Positions 1 to 11,983 of a DNA stretch of 64,000 bases are shown in pieces. The notes beneath the pieces were generated by a model, which worked only from the letters and a program-made list of their open reading frames with translations, was not told the origin of the DNA and made no database searches. The DNA lies in contig NC_045146.1 of NCBI RefSeq assembly GCF_008831285.2, forward strand, positions 23,887,703 to 23,951,702, given 5' to 3'. Within the stretch, counting starts at the first letter, position 1. Every line of letters starts with the position of its first letter. The DNA comes from Nymphaea colorata (Eukaryota; Streptophyta; Magnoliopsida; Nymphaeales; Nymphaeaceae). Position numbers and translations under genes: made by a program.

Positions 1-181
1 GGCCATTTGGAACTTCAGAAATGATATTATTTATAGGAATAAGTTGTCTCCGTTCAGCGCATGACATCCTTTATTTTGTATGATGTTTGATTAATTTATC
101 ATAACTTATGGGAGAATGGTAGTATCTTCATCTCTTGTCCAGGTTCAACGTTTCTTTGGACTTGTGTTAATGTTATTCTCT

Positions 182-214
<33 letters not shown>

Positions 215-1337
215 ATTAACATGTTATTACTAATAAAATAACTGTATAACATGTCACTACTAATCACATAAATGTAGAAACGAACTAATAACGAACCGGA
301 TTAAAAGAACAATTGTGTGCTTGGCTCCTTTTTCTTTGGTACTGTTTTGCCGTTCCAAATCCTACTTAATTTTGATCCCCTGTTAAAGTTACTAATTCAT
401 TATATGTTAATGACCATGGATCTCAGTTAACACCCATTATAAGCAAGTTGATTGCGAATGATATGTTCATAGGTTTGTATTCACCAGCATACTCCAAGCT
501 AATTTTGTCAAACTTTTACTCTAAGTCACGTGTTGTATGAATACTGTGAAGTGGATACAGATACACCGATTTTAGAAAATTTGGGTACGAGGTGTGGCAA
601 TGTAAACATATACTTATACATATAACAATCCACAAGAATATCAAAATTAAAGATAAATGAAAGAAAAATATAGAATCTTGATGGAAAGAGAAATAAAAAA
701 GAAAATCAAAATCAAAATTAAAAAGATTAAGTCTAAAATTATAAATGTTTTAAGTTTTAAGATACAGATGTACTTACCTGTGTCTGCGTATTTGAGTCGT
801 CATACTCGCAGATCAGACTACAAAGTTACAAACATCTTCCCTGTTTCTCCTCAACAGTGCGTTTCCTCTAAAGCTTATCAGTCAATGCTAAGAAAGTGCA
901 CTATTCTCAAGAAAAAACAATACGAACATCACTTTTTCTTTTGTAACTCTTAGTCAGATAGAAACAAACTTTCTTGCTTTTTCAATTTCATATGTCGCAT
1001 TCTTGTTCATAGTTAGTACATTGCCATTTACTGATATTTGGGGAAAGCGATATCTGTGGGTTAAAGGAAGATGGTTTGCTCTTACAAAAGCGAAGGCCTT
1101 ACCTCCATCCTTTTGGTTTTAACATGGTACCCCACGCACGTGGAGATCCTTACAAGGTGAGGATACTCACTAAAGTGCAAACGGTTGTTGCAACTAAATC
1201 TACTTTATCTCATAACTTCATGGATTTCCCCGCTCTCACTATACTAGTACACACAGATTTCACTTTTTATACTAAGCAATAAAAAGTAACCGAAAAAAGA
1301 ACTGTTTTTTTAGTCTTAAAGGGTTCGGCCTAGCTGA
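1..1337. other. intergenic, no gene recognised
   Basis: AT-rich DNA with no convincing reading frame. It holds a compound (CT)n(CA)n microsatellite at about 183-213 and A-rich tracts around 640-740. The short open frames near 657-953 and 1076-1282 have low-complexity or random-looking composition and resemble no family I know. Confidence 0.6.
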
Positions 1338-1539
1338 TAGGGGCGGAGCCAAGGTAGGGTCCTGCATGGGCTTTGGCCTTACCTCAAAAAATTTTTTTAC
1401 AATAATTTACATGTAAATTTCAAAAAATTTCACTTGTTTTATATAAAAGTTTTGAAAAATGAATATTTTGGCTCTAGTTAAAATTTAGAAACTTTAATTC
1501 GGCCCCCCTCATAAAAAATTTCTACCTCTACCCTTGTAG
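1338..1539 (+). mobile_element. hAT-like MITE, family copy 1
   Basis: The element begins with TAGGGGCGGAGCCA and ends near TACCTCTACCCTTG, an imperfect inverted match, which is the CAGGGGCGGAGCCA-type end seen on many plant hAT-like non-autonomous elements. The flanks CTAGCTGA and ATAGCTGG agree at 6 of 8 bases, as expected of an old 8-bp target duplication. The interior is AT-rich and non-coding. Its right half matches the sequence at 47799-47935 in inverse orientation. The boundaries and the superfamily are inferred by eye. Confidence 0.6.
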
Positions 1540-1705
1540 ATAGCTGGTTGGGTTAGCAGTTAGTATAAAACCAGTCGCTGATTCAACCCTTCATGCGAGC
1601 CTAATCAAACACAAGTCCTAGGAGCAAAGTACTACCCTCAGGATTGTATAATGAGTGGCAAGCAATAAAGTCTCTCAACCTGACTTGTAGTTATCAGAAA
1701 AAAAG
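1540..1705 (+). mobile_element. possible tRNA-derived SINE remnant
   Basis: Directly after the MITE lies a segment with a box-A-like stretch (TAGCTGGTTGGGTTAGC), then a box-B-like GATTCAACCC about 35 bases on, then about 110 bases ending in an A-rich run. This is the layout of a tRNA-derived SINE. The boxes are degenerate and no target duplication was seen, so this is tentative. Confidence 0.35.
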
Positions 1706-2498
1706 ATGTGTTGTTCTTCAGACAAACAAGCGATTTAAACATATTTGAAAATTTTCTGTCTGAAAATTTCACCTACTAAAAGTCTATGCATGGCAGCGTG
1801 TTCTTATCCGTTGGACAAATTTTTCCTTGTTTGTGTGCAACGGGAGATCAAATTAAGTTGATAAAAAGAGAAAGAAGAAGAAGAAGAAGCAAGGGGAACC
1901 GCTACTTGCCAAAAAGAAAGCCTTCATATGTGAATAAACTTCTATAAAGATTTGGAAATATTTAGAAATTTTTCTCATGAAATTAGTTTTCTTCCATGAG
2001 AAAAACAATTCCACGATGATGTTCTATTTGCCGTTTTCCAATTTCTTGATTTTCTTATCTTCTCATTCCAAACGTGGCCATAATTTTGTGTAGAGTTTAT
2101 ATTTCAAGCAGAGAAGACAGGGGGGACAGGTCCATCCACCATGTTTCTCAGACTAGATAAGTTCATTTTGATGGGTCCGGTTCAGTCTTCAGAGAGGCTA
2201 GGTTTGACCGGGCCGGCCAGCCCAGTCGTCACACGGGCTGCACCAGACCAACTGAGTCCACCGACCTAACACATTAAAGGCGAGTGAATCCCGCGGATAA
2301 AATCTAACTGGAGCAGCAGTTCGCTCTCTAGAGCGCGTCCAATTCGGGCCCATCGGCTCCCTCTACACAGACAAGTGACAACCCATCGACCCGTAGCGTA
2401 GGGTGCCCACACCCTGCTGATTTGCTTCCAATTTTTATACATGGTCATAAACAACGAAGAAAAAAGTATGAACTAATAATATTAGATGATGAAAATAT

Positions 2499-2500
<2 letters not shown>

Positions 2501-2591
<91 letters not shown>
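2501..2591. repeat. (AT)n microsatellite, about 45 units
   Basis: This is an uninterrupted AT dinucleotide run of about 90 bp, the longest in the window. Its length in the assembly may not be exact, because such arrays slip during sequencing. Confidence 0.97.
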
Positions 2592-2596
<5 letters not shown>

Positions 2597-3439
2597 TGAC
2601 GAGAATCATGTACAGTGTCGATTTCAAAAAAACTGGCACGATCAAGATTAAATTACAAATATCGAAGGTCAAGGTGTGTTTTTCAAGAATGACTTACATG
2701 TAAAATGAAACAAATGTTTTTTTGAGGGAACATCAACAATACCGTAAAAAATACGGTGACCATATAAAATGAATTTCACGTTGGAATTGGAAAATGAGAA
2801 TCCAAATCCAAGATATCAATACTTTAAATGTAAATAATTCAATACTATGAAATCTAACCTTTTAACAAGAAAAAATGTAACATACTTCACTGCACCATGG
2901 TCTCTCCGTCAATGTATCCACTTGTAAAATTTCTGAGATCCAAAACCAAATTTGAAGACGATTCCTTTTCCTTGTGTATATCCTCTCTCTCTCCTTGACA
3001 ACTTTCGCGTCCATCTCTTTCTACCAGAAAACAACTTACTGGAACCAATCAATTCTTTCGGACATTGCTAGCTATCGTCCAAAGCATCGCAAATTAAGTT
3101 TGAGATGACGTTGCGACGGATCCATGAACAGGTCTGGTCCACCAGACCAACACTGCAGGGTAGGTGGCACGCACCCACCTGCATGGGTCCGGGCCCGGGG
3201 TCGCCTTCCTTGGCCGACTTCTCTAATTCGGGTTCATGGGGACTTAAATCTGCTGGGGACAAACCTGGTCTACCCTTCACCTCCTGGTCATGTTCATGCA
3301 CTGACATAACGCACGTGTTACGTAACTTATCCCAGCCCTTTGGATCTTGGAGGTTACCAGGTGGCCACTCCCAACAGGTCAGATCCGCGACAATTGAGAT
3401 CAATCATACATGATCAGATCATTTTTCTGTGAGTTTTAG

Positions 3440-4110
3440 ACATTGCGTTTCTCGATGTCAATGGATTGGATTCGAATAGGATTTACCTTCTATGATATTC
3501 TATTTATTGATGTTCCCATATTTACATTCGAATTTGGATTTAAATGTGGATGAGGAAAAATTTATACCATCCAACGTTTAAATTCATATTTTGAATCCAA
3601 TCTAAATCTGTCTTTTAAAGAAATTATATGGATATTGGATATTTGTTCCAGAGTGAAGTTGACCCTGATATATATAATTTGAATTAAATATCCAAATGCT
3701 TTAATAAATAGCATCCAATCGGATTCGGATTCAGATTTATAAAAACATTTGATCAGGTTTGGATTCAGATTGTATTTAGTATTAAACCTATTCCTTTTGA
3801 AAGTCAACTGGATTCGATTTAAAATTCAGATTTGGAATAAGATGTATATTCAAATTGTGAAATCAGATTTTAGATTTGGATTTGGATACGACTTTTCTTC
3901 ATTCACATTCGAATTTAAATTTGAATCCGAACATATGAACTTAAAAAAAAAAAAAAACAGATACGATTAAAGTACATCCGATTCAATTTGATCTGTTGAC
4001 ATCTCTAACCAAAATCAAACACAACAACTTATCATTTCTTAAATCTGAATCCAATCTAATATCTCAATGGAAATATTAGATTTTTTTCATATCCAACATA
4101 TTTAAAGCAG
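3440..4110. repeat. degenerate GGATTC-rich tract
   Basis: Variants of GGATTCGGATT, AATCCAAT and GAATCCGA recur on both strands through about 670 bp, without a regular period. Similar shorter tracts lie near 6240-6420, 14455-14600, 15360-15510, 18750-18920, 46555-46740, 49750-49920 and 54010-54330. They look like decayed copies of one dispersed low-complexity repeat. The class is unknown. Confidence 0.45.
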
Positions 4111-5344
4111 TTCGGTCTGATATTTGCCAAACTCGCTCCATTAAAGGGTATATGTAAGTATGCTTTTATGTTCAGGAGTAAGGGTTTGATATATGGCTCA
4201 TTAATGAGCTATATCTGGTTCAAGTGTTTTGTCATTTTCTACTACATTGAATCCGACTGGTGCTCTCCAGTGTTTGAGGGTTTGCTCGCGCGGAACAAAA
4301 CAGCTAGATCGACGGAAATGTGTTCATCCAGTGTAGACAGAGACCCGTTCTTTGCGTCCCCTGTTTGCATCGCTTCCGATCCCCTCAGGAATATCAGCGA
4401 GGAGAACTGTCATCAAGTATTATTTTCTGTCCTAAAGTCTTCTCTCTATGCGACCCTAGTTGTCGGATGATGGCCGGGTCGGCGTTAACTATATTTTGAA
4501 AAAAAAAAAAACTAAAATTTCTTTTTGTCATTTATTTATCGACAAGCTTGTGGCCAATACATTTATTAGATTAACTTTTTTCAGAAATAATATATATATA
4601 ATTCTTGTCTTATTCAAGAGTGTGTGCCCTTTCCAAAACACTCCACTTTCTTTCACAAAGTTGGAAAAAAAAAATCGATCATCATTTTTTTTGTCACCAT
4701 GGATGAAGCCCTATAGATCCACATGGTGAGTTAAAAGATTGGTTATTTTTCAAATTAGTTGGTTGAGTAGCGGGTATGTAAAAGGTGTATTGTTGTTACC
4801 TTTTTAAATTGTAAACGGTAAGTCGTGACACTTTAGTTGATAGGTGTACCACATCTTATCCAAGTCTCAATGTAGCTTAAGATCCCGAAAACAAAGGAAT
4901 ATATTATTTTCTGTGTTCTAGTTGTTAACCTCTTGCTTACTCAAAATCGAGATTGTAATCCAATAAATAAATAGTTGTGAAGAAAAAAAAAATATTTCTA
5001 TGGAACAATATATGAAATTGCCATTGCTGAAACTTGAAATGGATGGCCATGTGATGATAGAGAAGAAAGGAATGCGATGGCCATTTAAGACCATAGCACT
5101 TGATGATGGACGCTTCAAACATGACAGGTGCATTCATCCTTCTACCATGCAATTATGTCACATGATGTCAAATATGATTAATTATGCATGGCCAGTAGCG
5201 TTCAGGTGCATGAACAGGCGCCCCATGTGTTACTGTCCATTGCCTTCCACATCAAGCAACATTGATAAATTTGGAGCCCGCCGTTTGCGCATGAATATGA
5301 GCACATCCTACATGCAATGTTGGGTCATCGTGTAGTGGTTCTTT

Positions 5345-5600
5345 GGATCCCTATCCAAATCCATATTTATTAGGACCTAACCTGGGTTCGGACACTTAGT
5401 TTAGTGGATCTCAACCTGCCCCCAACAATTTTGATTCTTTTTTCAAAAAAGTTACAAACCAGGACAACCCATTAACAACCTTCTTTATAAGTATCTTAAG
5501 ATTATTCACAATCTTAAATATGAGACTAAACTTTTATTAAAGTGTTACACTATTCCAAACATTAGATTAAATCCGATTAGTCCATAAACCAACCCGGGCC
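5345..5600 (+). repeat. dispersed repeat, copy 1
   Basis: This segment aligns by eye with 11440-11650. Shared blocks include CAACAATTTTGA, a run of short direct matches around AACCCATTAACAACC versus CTCATTAATAACTC, and CACAATCTT followed by a degenerate GGACTAA word. It has no coding content. It is likely a fragment of a transposable element; the class is not determined. Confidence 0.45.
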
Positions 5601-6980
5601 TTTTATATATTAAGAAAACTAGCTAGTTGAAAATTTACATCCAGATTTTGTCTAACCACATTAATATGGCACATAGCATTAAGAACCATGGAGTCTAGAA
5701 TTTCAAAAAAGATGTGGACAATGGGGAAGGATGTTTGAAATTTTCATTGCTTAGTCTTCGAAAAGTTGCTTGGAATAAGAGTGATCGAAACTCTGTGCCG
5801 CATCAATTGACTTGCTGTGAGATCTCCTCCATGATTTTGAGGCCCAAGATTTTCATCAAATGCACATTGATTTGACTGTCAATTGGATGCGCAGTTCCAA
5901 ATTTCGGATCCGAGTGGAGTTGATTTGGATCTTTTGGCCGAGGACCAAAATTATGTGGGACACCTACCAAGTTTTTACGTTATTCTTGGTGCGTCGGTTG
6001 AACTTATGATATGTTGCCAACTCCGGATCCAAACTTTTTCCAAGTGATCAGAAACGAAGAATGCCTGTTCCCCGGTCAACCAGTGGCTGGACCCGCAAAG
6101 TTCATTAGAAGGACACTGGTAGGCCACTAGCTGGTCTGGAACCTCCAAAATTCTGAACTATTCGGATCCATACTTAGTGTTGTAGGCAGCCCATAAAGGT
6201 TCAATTTATGGTCCTAGTCTCTTTTGACCAAAGTTGCGGGCTTTGCAAGTTTCTGGTAATATTGGATTGGATTTAGATCCACGGCTTATACTTAGCCATT
6301 ATGGATCTCATCCATTTGCATTCTAACTACTCGATCAGTTATGGTATAGACTTGTCTTATTCATATTCAATTCTAAAATTTGAATATATATATCTGATCC
6401 AAATCCGATCTATTAACATCTCTAACTAATGCAAGCTGCATGAGTTATACTTTCTTATTGAAATTCATAAACATATTTTAGACAGGGGATCTAGGATCTC
6501 TCATGAAACTCATGAATCCAAGATCCTCAACCTTAGATCCCAATCTTGCATCACTTAATGCAAAGTCGATGAGGTTGAAGCCAAACTGTGTCCTACGTGG
6601 GCCTCTACCGGCTCGGCAGGTGGCCGCTTGCGGACAAGTTAGTTTCCGGCCAACGGCGGCCGGAAGTATGCCGAAGCACCTATCAGTAGCCTACCATATA
6701 CGGGAACGGCTGTAAATGGAGACAACGAAAAATAATGGTGCTGTCCTACCACCCATGGTTTCTTGAAAATCTGCTGTTCTAAAGGTAGGTGACTTGACTC
6801 GCTTTTTTGTAAGATAGGTCCCCACAGGCGGCTTGATAGAGAAGGGCAGAGGCCGATTGCATTGCCATGATAACTACCAGCACACCCATTTTCCTTGTTC
6901 ATCTCTCATGGCCCCCACCCCACATGCATCTCCACTAGCCCTTAGACAATGAAGATGAAGACATACCAATCATTCTCTCT

Positions 6981-6990
6981 CTATATATAG
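6981..6990 (+). promoter_or_regulatory. TATA box of SAUR gene 1
   Basis: CTATATATAG lies about 80 bp upstream of the SAUR start codon, a normal plant spacing once a 40-50 base leader is allowed. No other good TATA lies closer. Confidence 0.6.
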
Positions 6991-7068
6991 AGTACCTCAA
7001 GATCAAGATTACTCAAGCTTTAGCAGCTTTCCCTCAAAGTAGTTTCCTTCATCATCGAGCTCACAAGA

Positions 7069-7515
7069 ATGCTAAGTGGAAAGAAGCTGGTGGAGATGGC
7101 CAGGAAGTGGCAGAAGATGGCTTCTAGGGGGCGAAGAATTGCAGATGGTGATGCCGAAAGCGGTTGCATCGGCGGCGGCAGAGCCGCAGGAATTGCAGAC
7201 AAGGGCCATTTCGTGGTGTATGCGGCCGACGGCAAGAGGTTCATGCTTCCCCTGGCTTACCTCCATAGCCCTGTTTTCCAGGAGCTGCTCAACATGGCCG
7301 AGGAAGAGTTCGGTTTGAGCATCAATGGTGCAATTAAATTTCCCTGTGATGCCGCCGTCATCGACTACGCCATGTCGCTTGTGCGCGGAAACGTGCCAAG
7401 GGAGGTCGAGAACGCGTTGATGGTGTCTCTGAGTAGCAGTAACAGCAGGTGCTACTCCTCCTCTGGCCTGTCCCGAGGGCACCTCTGCCACCACACGCCG
7501 CTTCATGGATTCTGA
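7069..7515 (+). CDS. SAUR-family auxin-responsive protein
   Basis: Intronless gene for 148 residues, normal for the family. Residues 1-20 (MLSGKKLVEMARKWQKMASR) match the LI(S/G)AKKL..MARKWQK N-terminus of the SAUR61-68/75 type clade. The SAUR domain covers about residues 45-106: KGHFVVY, the RFMLPLAYL core, NMAEEEFG and the FPCD motif. A Ser/Cys/His-rich tail follows. SAURs of this kind inhibit PP2C.D phosphatases at the plasma membrane, which activates H+-ATPases and promotes cell expansion; that role is known for the family and inferred here. The start is the only ATG ahead of the conserved N-terminus, and a TATA box sits about 80 bp upstream. A second SAUR of a different clade lies 6 kb downstream on the same strand. 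Confidence 0.93.
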   Translation: MLSGKKLVEMARKWQKMASRGRRIADGDAESGCIGGGRAAGIADKGHFVVYAADGKRFMLPLAYLHSPVFQELLNMAEEEFGLSINGAIKFPCDAAVIDYAMSLVRGNVPREVENALMVSLSSSNSRCYSSSGLSRGHLCHHTPLHGF

Positions 7516-8482
7516 AGTGCTGTTGTAAAGAGCGGAGCATGTCCATAGTTCCATACTGGCATATGCAAACATGTACAGAGAGAGAAATTTTGAGTTAAAA
7601 TCTTTTGTATTCCTTTACCATGACAAATTCCCAAACAGTATAAAGTTTGTGCCTCTGAAACTTCATTCATGTGATGCATCAATGTAACAGTTCAGTTAAT
7701 TGGGAATACCACTTAACTCTGGGGTCTTCAAAATCTCGTTACCACTTAGCTCTTCAACAGTAGAGTGTTTGAGTGAATTCCACGAGGGAATATGCTTGAT
7801 TCTATCAAGGTGTAATAACTGCAAGGGAATTAATTTTGTCGGTCGGTAGAAAGTTCATCCTTATCTGGAGGACTCTACAGAGAAAGCACCAGAATCATGG
7901 AAGACAAATTCGGGGCTGCCTCTACGAAAATGAAGGAAAGTTGATTACTCAAGCCGAACGTTGTTGAAAATTTGTGAGGGGAAATTATGTACGTTTTGGG
8001 TCGTTCTGTCACGGTAAACTCACATGTTTGGAACGGTAGAAACGCTTTCCCATTCGGGCAATCGAAATTAGTCTTATTGAATAGGAAAGTGTTTCCCAGT
8101 TATCAGGAACAACGCACGGGCAACGATGATTTCGGGAACACAGTAACACAGAATCTCAGATTGACAAACGCGCAATTTGAAGCCGTCTCTCCCAACTTAT
8201 CCCTTCACTAGATTGCCCCCAGCAGAAGCAGAGATAGAACCATTTCTTTCTCTAAAAGAATGATGCTGACATCAATCCCGTAGAGAACAGTTAACCATAA
8301 ACACAGATCGTGTGAAACCTACGACTTGGATTTGCAAGTTCATCATATCTCATTTTCATTTAAAACATGTCATGGTCTCACATTCAAAGTGAATGTTTGA
8401 CCCTCTTTCTTACTGTGGATGGAACATTGATTGTGGAGACAGTGTGCTTCGCTACAGACACTTGTTTTCAATCTGAAAAGAG

Positions 8483-8487
<5 letters not shown>

Positions 8488-8521
<34 letters not shown>
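8488..8521 (+). repeat. (AG)n microsatellite
   Basis: A run of about 16 AG units with an imperfect AGAAAGAAAG lead-in. Confidence 0.95.
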
Positions 8522-8924
8522 CTCCATGGCTCCATCTCCGGACACGGGTTACGTAGCTTCAGTGTGCTAAGAAGGAAAGGAATGAAGAAAGTTATTGTGC
8601 AGTTTTGGTCTTACACGGGCAAGTGGGGGGAAAAGTGCAGCTAATGTGATTTATATATTAGCTGTTGGTTTAGGCCGTATAAGACGTTTAAAAGGAAAAG
8701 AAAAGGATGGAAGGAGCCGTACGGGATCGGCTTAAGAAAATAACTTGGTTTGAAGCTTGTCTGACAGAGACTTCAAACTGAGTTTTCTGAAGTTTCAGAT
8801 CAAAAAATTGAAATCCTGCCTGGAATGAACTTGGAAAAGTTTTGATTGAGTGCAGTAAATTTCCATAAAACTTGTTTATGGTGCATTGCTAGGGGCCCAG
8901 GGAGCCCATGTCATGTACTGGAAC

Positions 8925-9001
8925 TATTCTGGCAGGCTAGCAAAAGGCTCTCTATGATTTTATCTTTTTCTCTTGGATTTCCTCATCCCCATCATGAGGT
9001 G
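8925..9001 (+). repeat. short dispersed duplication, copy 1
   Basis: It closely matches 11911-11983. Shared blocks are GGCTAGCAAAAG/TGCTAGCAAAAG, CTCTCTATGATTT, CTTGGATTTCCTCATC and ATCATGAGGT, with small indels between them. The flanks do not match. It may be a small duplicated segment or a transposable-element fragment. Confidence 0.7.
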
Positions 9002-9579
9002 ACCTAACGTGAGATGCAAACTGTGCAACTTTTGGAAAAGAAAAGGGCAAGGCATCTTGGCACTTCAAGAAGAGCAGTTCTCAATGAGTGCAAGTGAATC
9101 ATTCTTCCAAAAGGCATCCAAATTAGTAATGGCACTCTCATGTCTCCCTCTGATGATACAGCCCTTTGTGCGTGACATGCCCGTACAGAACGAACCTAGA
9201 AATTCTTCATTACAGGTGTTGAACTATAGTTTAATGACTTAAAATGTAAATTTTCAAAATTTTTATATATGCTAAACTAAAAAACTTAAAGATCTATTGG
9301 TTTCGTTACAAATGAAACTTGTTGAGTTTTTTCAGATCCAAAGTTAACTTAAAATTCCAACATGGACCACATTACAGGAAAAACTGATAATGCAAATCTG
9401 GTACAAATCGTATCCAACCTGAATCCAAACCACTAGGAAAACTTGGTGAGCAGAAGGCAATTGGGAAACAGTATTAGAGGAACTATACTACAAAGAAAAG
9501 TATGCAGCTGAAACACCCAACAGAAAAATACAAACCAAGGAATTGATGACTCTAAATAAGCAAATATGTCACGACATTT

Positions 9580-9700
9580 AGTACCGGGTAGCTGTCAAGT
9601 GGAACAAAAGTTTCAGGTTCAATCTACCACATCTTGTGTGTGATGACCGGGGACTTTTGTCTCTCCCTCAAAAGTTCCAATTATTTAGATGGAAGAACAA
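9580..9700 (+). mobile_element. possible SINE remnant
   Basis: GGGTAGCTGTCAAGTGG resembles a tRNA box A and is followed about 25 bases later by GGTTCAATCTACC, a good box B. Then comes a non-coding stretch of about 70 bases. The 3' tail is not clear, so the right end is a guess. Confidence 0.4.
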
Positions 9701-10046
9701 AAATACCAAGACCAATTATTAAAGTTTTATATTTGTTTTTTCATGAAACTTTCTTGGAATTTTGAGTCCCAGTTCCACTTCTCCAGTGGAGCACCATGTC
9801 AATGGATCTAGAAGCCCGTTGCATTTGGGATTAGATTCAGTGCTGCTTGGTTCCGGATCAAGTTTTAATCAAGATCAATATAATTTTTATGTGTGAAGTC
9901 GTGTTTTTTGCACTTTTTCTCATATCTAGTTTGTTTTGGACATGTTTCTATTGGATCCAGTAATATGACTAGATTTTTGGTTTCTGATTTATAAGATCCC
10001 AAGTGCGGTATAGTTCATGACATTTTTTAACTTTTGGATTGTTTTC

Positions 10047-10049
<3 letters not shown>

Positions 10050-10115
<66 letters not shown>
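10050..10115. repeat. (TA)n microsatellite
   Basis: About 33 TA units, lying just left of the large foldback. Confidence 0.97.
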
Positions 10116-10118
<3 letters not shown>

Positions 10119-10194
10119 GTTTATTTAATTTCGTTGTTTTTTTTACATTTTCTCCTCAAACAAACACGGGAATCATTTGCTCACGTTAGTCGGA

Positions 10195-10936
10195 CAAGAT
10201 CGGGTTTCCTGGCGGCCGACTTGGGTTTGTGCATCTTGGTCTTGTTTCTTACTGCACTTCCTGTTCGATTGGGCGTGGAGAAAAATAGTGACTTTTGCTT
10301 CTATAGGCGTTTGTACCTATCGAGGGGTCTTCGGGTTCTAGCCTTAATTTGAAACTTAGGGATGAAGAAACCGAAACGTCTGGGAGGTTGACCTCCATTG
10401 CGGTGAACTCTCCCCGATCGGTTTAAGAGGCAAGAATGAAAGCAACGATTTTGAAAGCAAAAACGCTTCTGTGAGCTCTCGATCTTTACTCACATCATAA
10501 TTCTGAAAGCAAAAACGCTTCTGTGAGCTCTCGATCTTTACTCACATCATACTCTAGTTGACATTTCAATGCAATTGATAGATGCACGATACTCTAGTTG
10601 ACATCTCAATGCATGCAATTGATAGATGCACGATACTCTAGTTCAAGAGATCTCAGACAGAAGCGTTTTTGCTTTCCGAATCCTTGCCTTAATACTCTTA
10701 AACAAAGCAGAGATATCAGAGAGTTCGCTGCAATCCGGGCCAACCTCCCAAATCCTTCACTTTCATCATCCCTAAGCTTGGAAAGGCTAGAACTCGAAGG
10801 TCCCTCCATAGGGACAAACGTTTATAGAAGCCAAATTCACGATTTTTCCTAAAAAATTGATCTCCACGCTCAAGCCAACAGGAAGTTCAGTAAAAAAGCA
10901 AGACCAAGATGCACAAACCCAAGTTCACTAATCTTG
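10195..10936. repeat. large imperfect foldback (inverted repeat)
   Basis: The left arm (about 10195-10475) and right arm (about 10655-10936) are imperfect reverse complements over roughly 280 bases each. Shared blocks include GGGTTTGTGCATCTTGGTC, CACTTCCTGTTC/GAACTTCCTGTT, GGTTCTAGCC/GAGTTCTAGCC, CTGGGAGGTTG/TTGGGAGGTTG and AAAGCAAAAACGCTTCTG. The loop of about 180 bases contains an exact 46-bp direct duplication (10453-10498 and 10505-10550) that carries the arm tip, then two copies of a 40-44 bp unit starting ACTCTAGTTGACAT (10551-10590, 10591-10634). No protein is recognised in the arms. Its transcript would form a long hairpin. Confidence 0.8.
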
Positions 10937-11439
10937 AATACTGTTAAAAAAAACTTATGAAAAATAACAAACTAAGGAGATGTAACAGGGTTTTCCACCA
11001 CGGAAGGCCTCCAATCGATCTTATGGATTAATTAAATTTAATTGTGATTCTAACTAAATAAATTAGAGGTTAGTGGTCATGTCAAATATAATAGAAAACG
11101 ACAAAATCCTCAAATCAGATTGATCCGCGTGTAGTCTGCAGCAGCTAAGAAAAGAAAAGGAAAGAAAAAAGAGACAAAAGCCTTATGTCCTGGATTTGCT
11201 TGAAAAGTGTGGGAAAGCTTACCATTTAAACACATGGCTTTGTTGTGTAGCAGGAGACATTAAGGGTCATTCGATTGAAATGGTTCAATTTGGGTTCTTC
11301 TCATCCATCCTATTAGGAAAACTAGGTTCTTTCGTGCTCTCTTAATGCATCAAGAGAATAGAAATCAGATAAGTCCATGACCACTACATAAAATAAGTCC
11401 ATGACCACTACATAAAAGCAGTTTTCATTATCACCATAA

Positions 11440-11650
11440 TAACTAGACCCACTCCTGAACTCGAGCCCTTGGTTTGACGGATTCCAATCCGCCCCTTAAC
11501 AATTTTGACTTCAACTCAAAAAATGCTAAGAACTAAAACTATCATCTCATTAATAACTCATTTTATAAATCATTGAAGATCTCTCACAATCTTTCAATAC
11601 TGGACTAAGCATTTGAGATTAAGGCAAAACCCAACATAAAATTGATATAG
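11440..11650 (+). repeat. dispersed repeat, copy 2
   Basis: Partner of 5345-5600 (see that entry). This copy is non-coding and shows the same order of matching blocks. Confidence 0.45.
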
Positions 11651-11910
11651 ATGCTCTTACAAAAAGACTATCAAGTATGGATTAGGCTCCACAGTGCAAC
11701 ACATCCTGCCTTCATCATCATACTCTGCTCTTGAGAAGGGCCCATTTTGATACGCTCCCAACTCAGTTGTAAATTAAGTTCGACGTTGAAACTTGGTTAA
11801 AGAAATTAAAAAATAATTTTAAAAAATTAAAATATATTAAAACTTAGTTACTTGCACTGATGTGGGTTTTGGTTGGTAATCTTAGAAATACTTAGTTAAG
11901 ACCCAATTAT

Positions 11911-11983
11911 TATGGCATGCTAGCAAAAGTCTCTCTATGATTTGTCTTCTTTCTCTTTATTTCTTGGATTTCCTCATCATGAG
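11911..11983 (+). repeat. short dispersed duplication, copy 2
   Basis: Partner of 8925-9001, in the same orientation about 3 kb away, with unrelated flanks. Confidence 0.7.

Larger units (their letters stand above)
1706..6980. other. intergenic, repeats only
   Basis: No gene is supported. Contents: two G+C-rich islets (about 2200-2420 and 3090-3400) without a recognisable protein, a long (AT)n array, a tract of degenerate GGATTC/GAATCC words at 3440-4110, a possible tRNA-like piece near 4755-4860, and a dispersed repeat at 5345-5600. An open frame at 5000-5335 (+) has a start codon but no family resemblance and an unusually high Met/Cys content, so I treat it as chance. Confidence 0.5.

Noticed and set aside
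3068-3413. Overlapping open frames on both strands in a G+C-rich islet
   Set aside because: G+C-rich DNA has few stops, so open frames on both strands are expected. Neither resembles a known protein. The GGTCTGGTCCACCAGACC palindrome is short and isolated.
5000-5335. 111-codon open frame (+)
   Set aside because: Met/Cys-heavy composition, no motif and no flanking gene signals.
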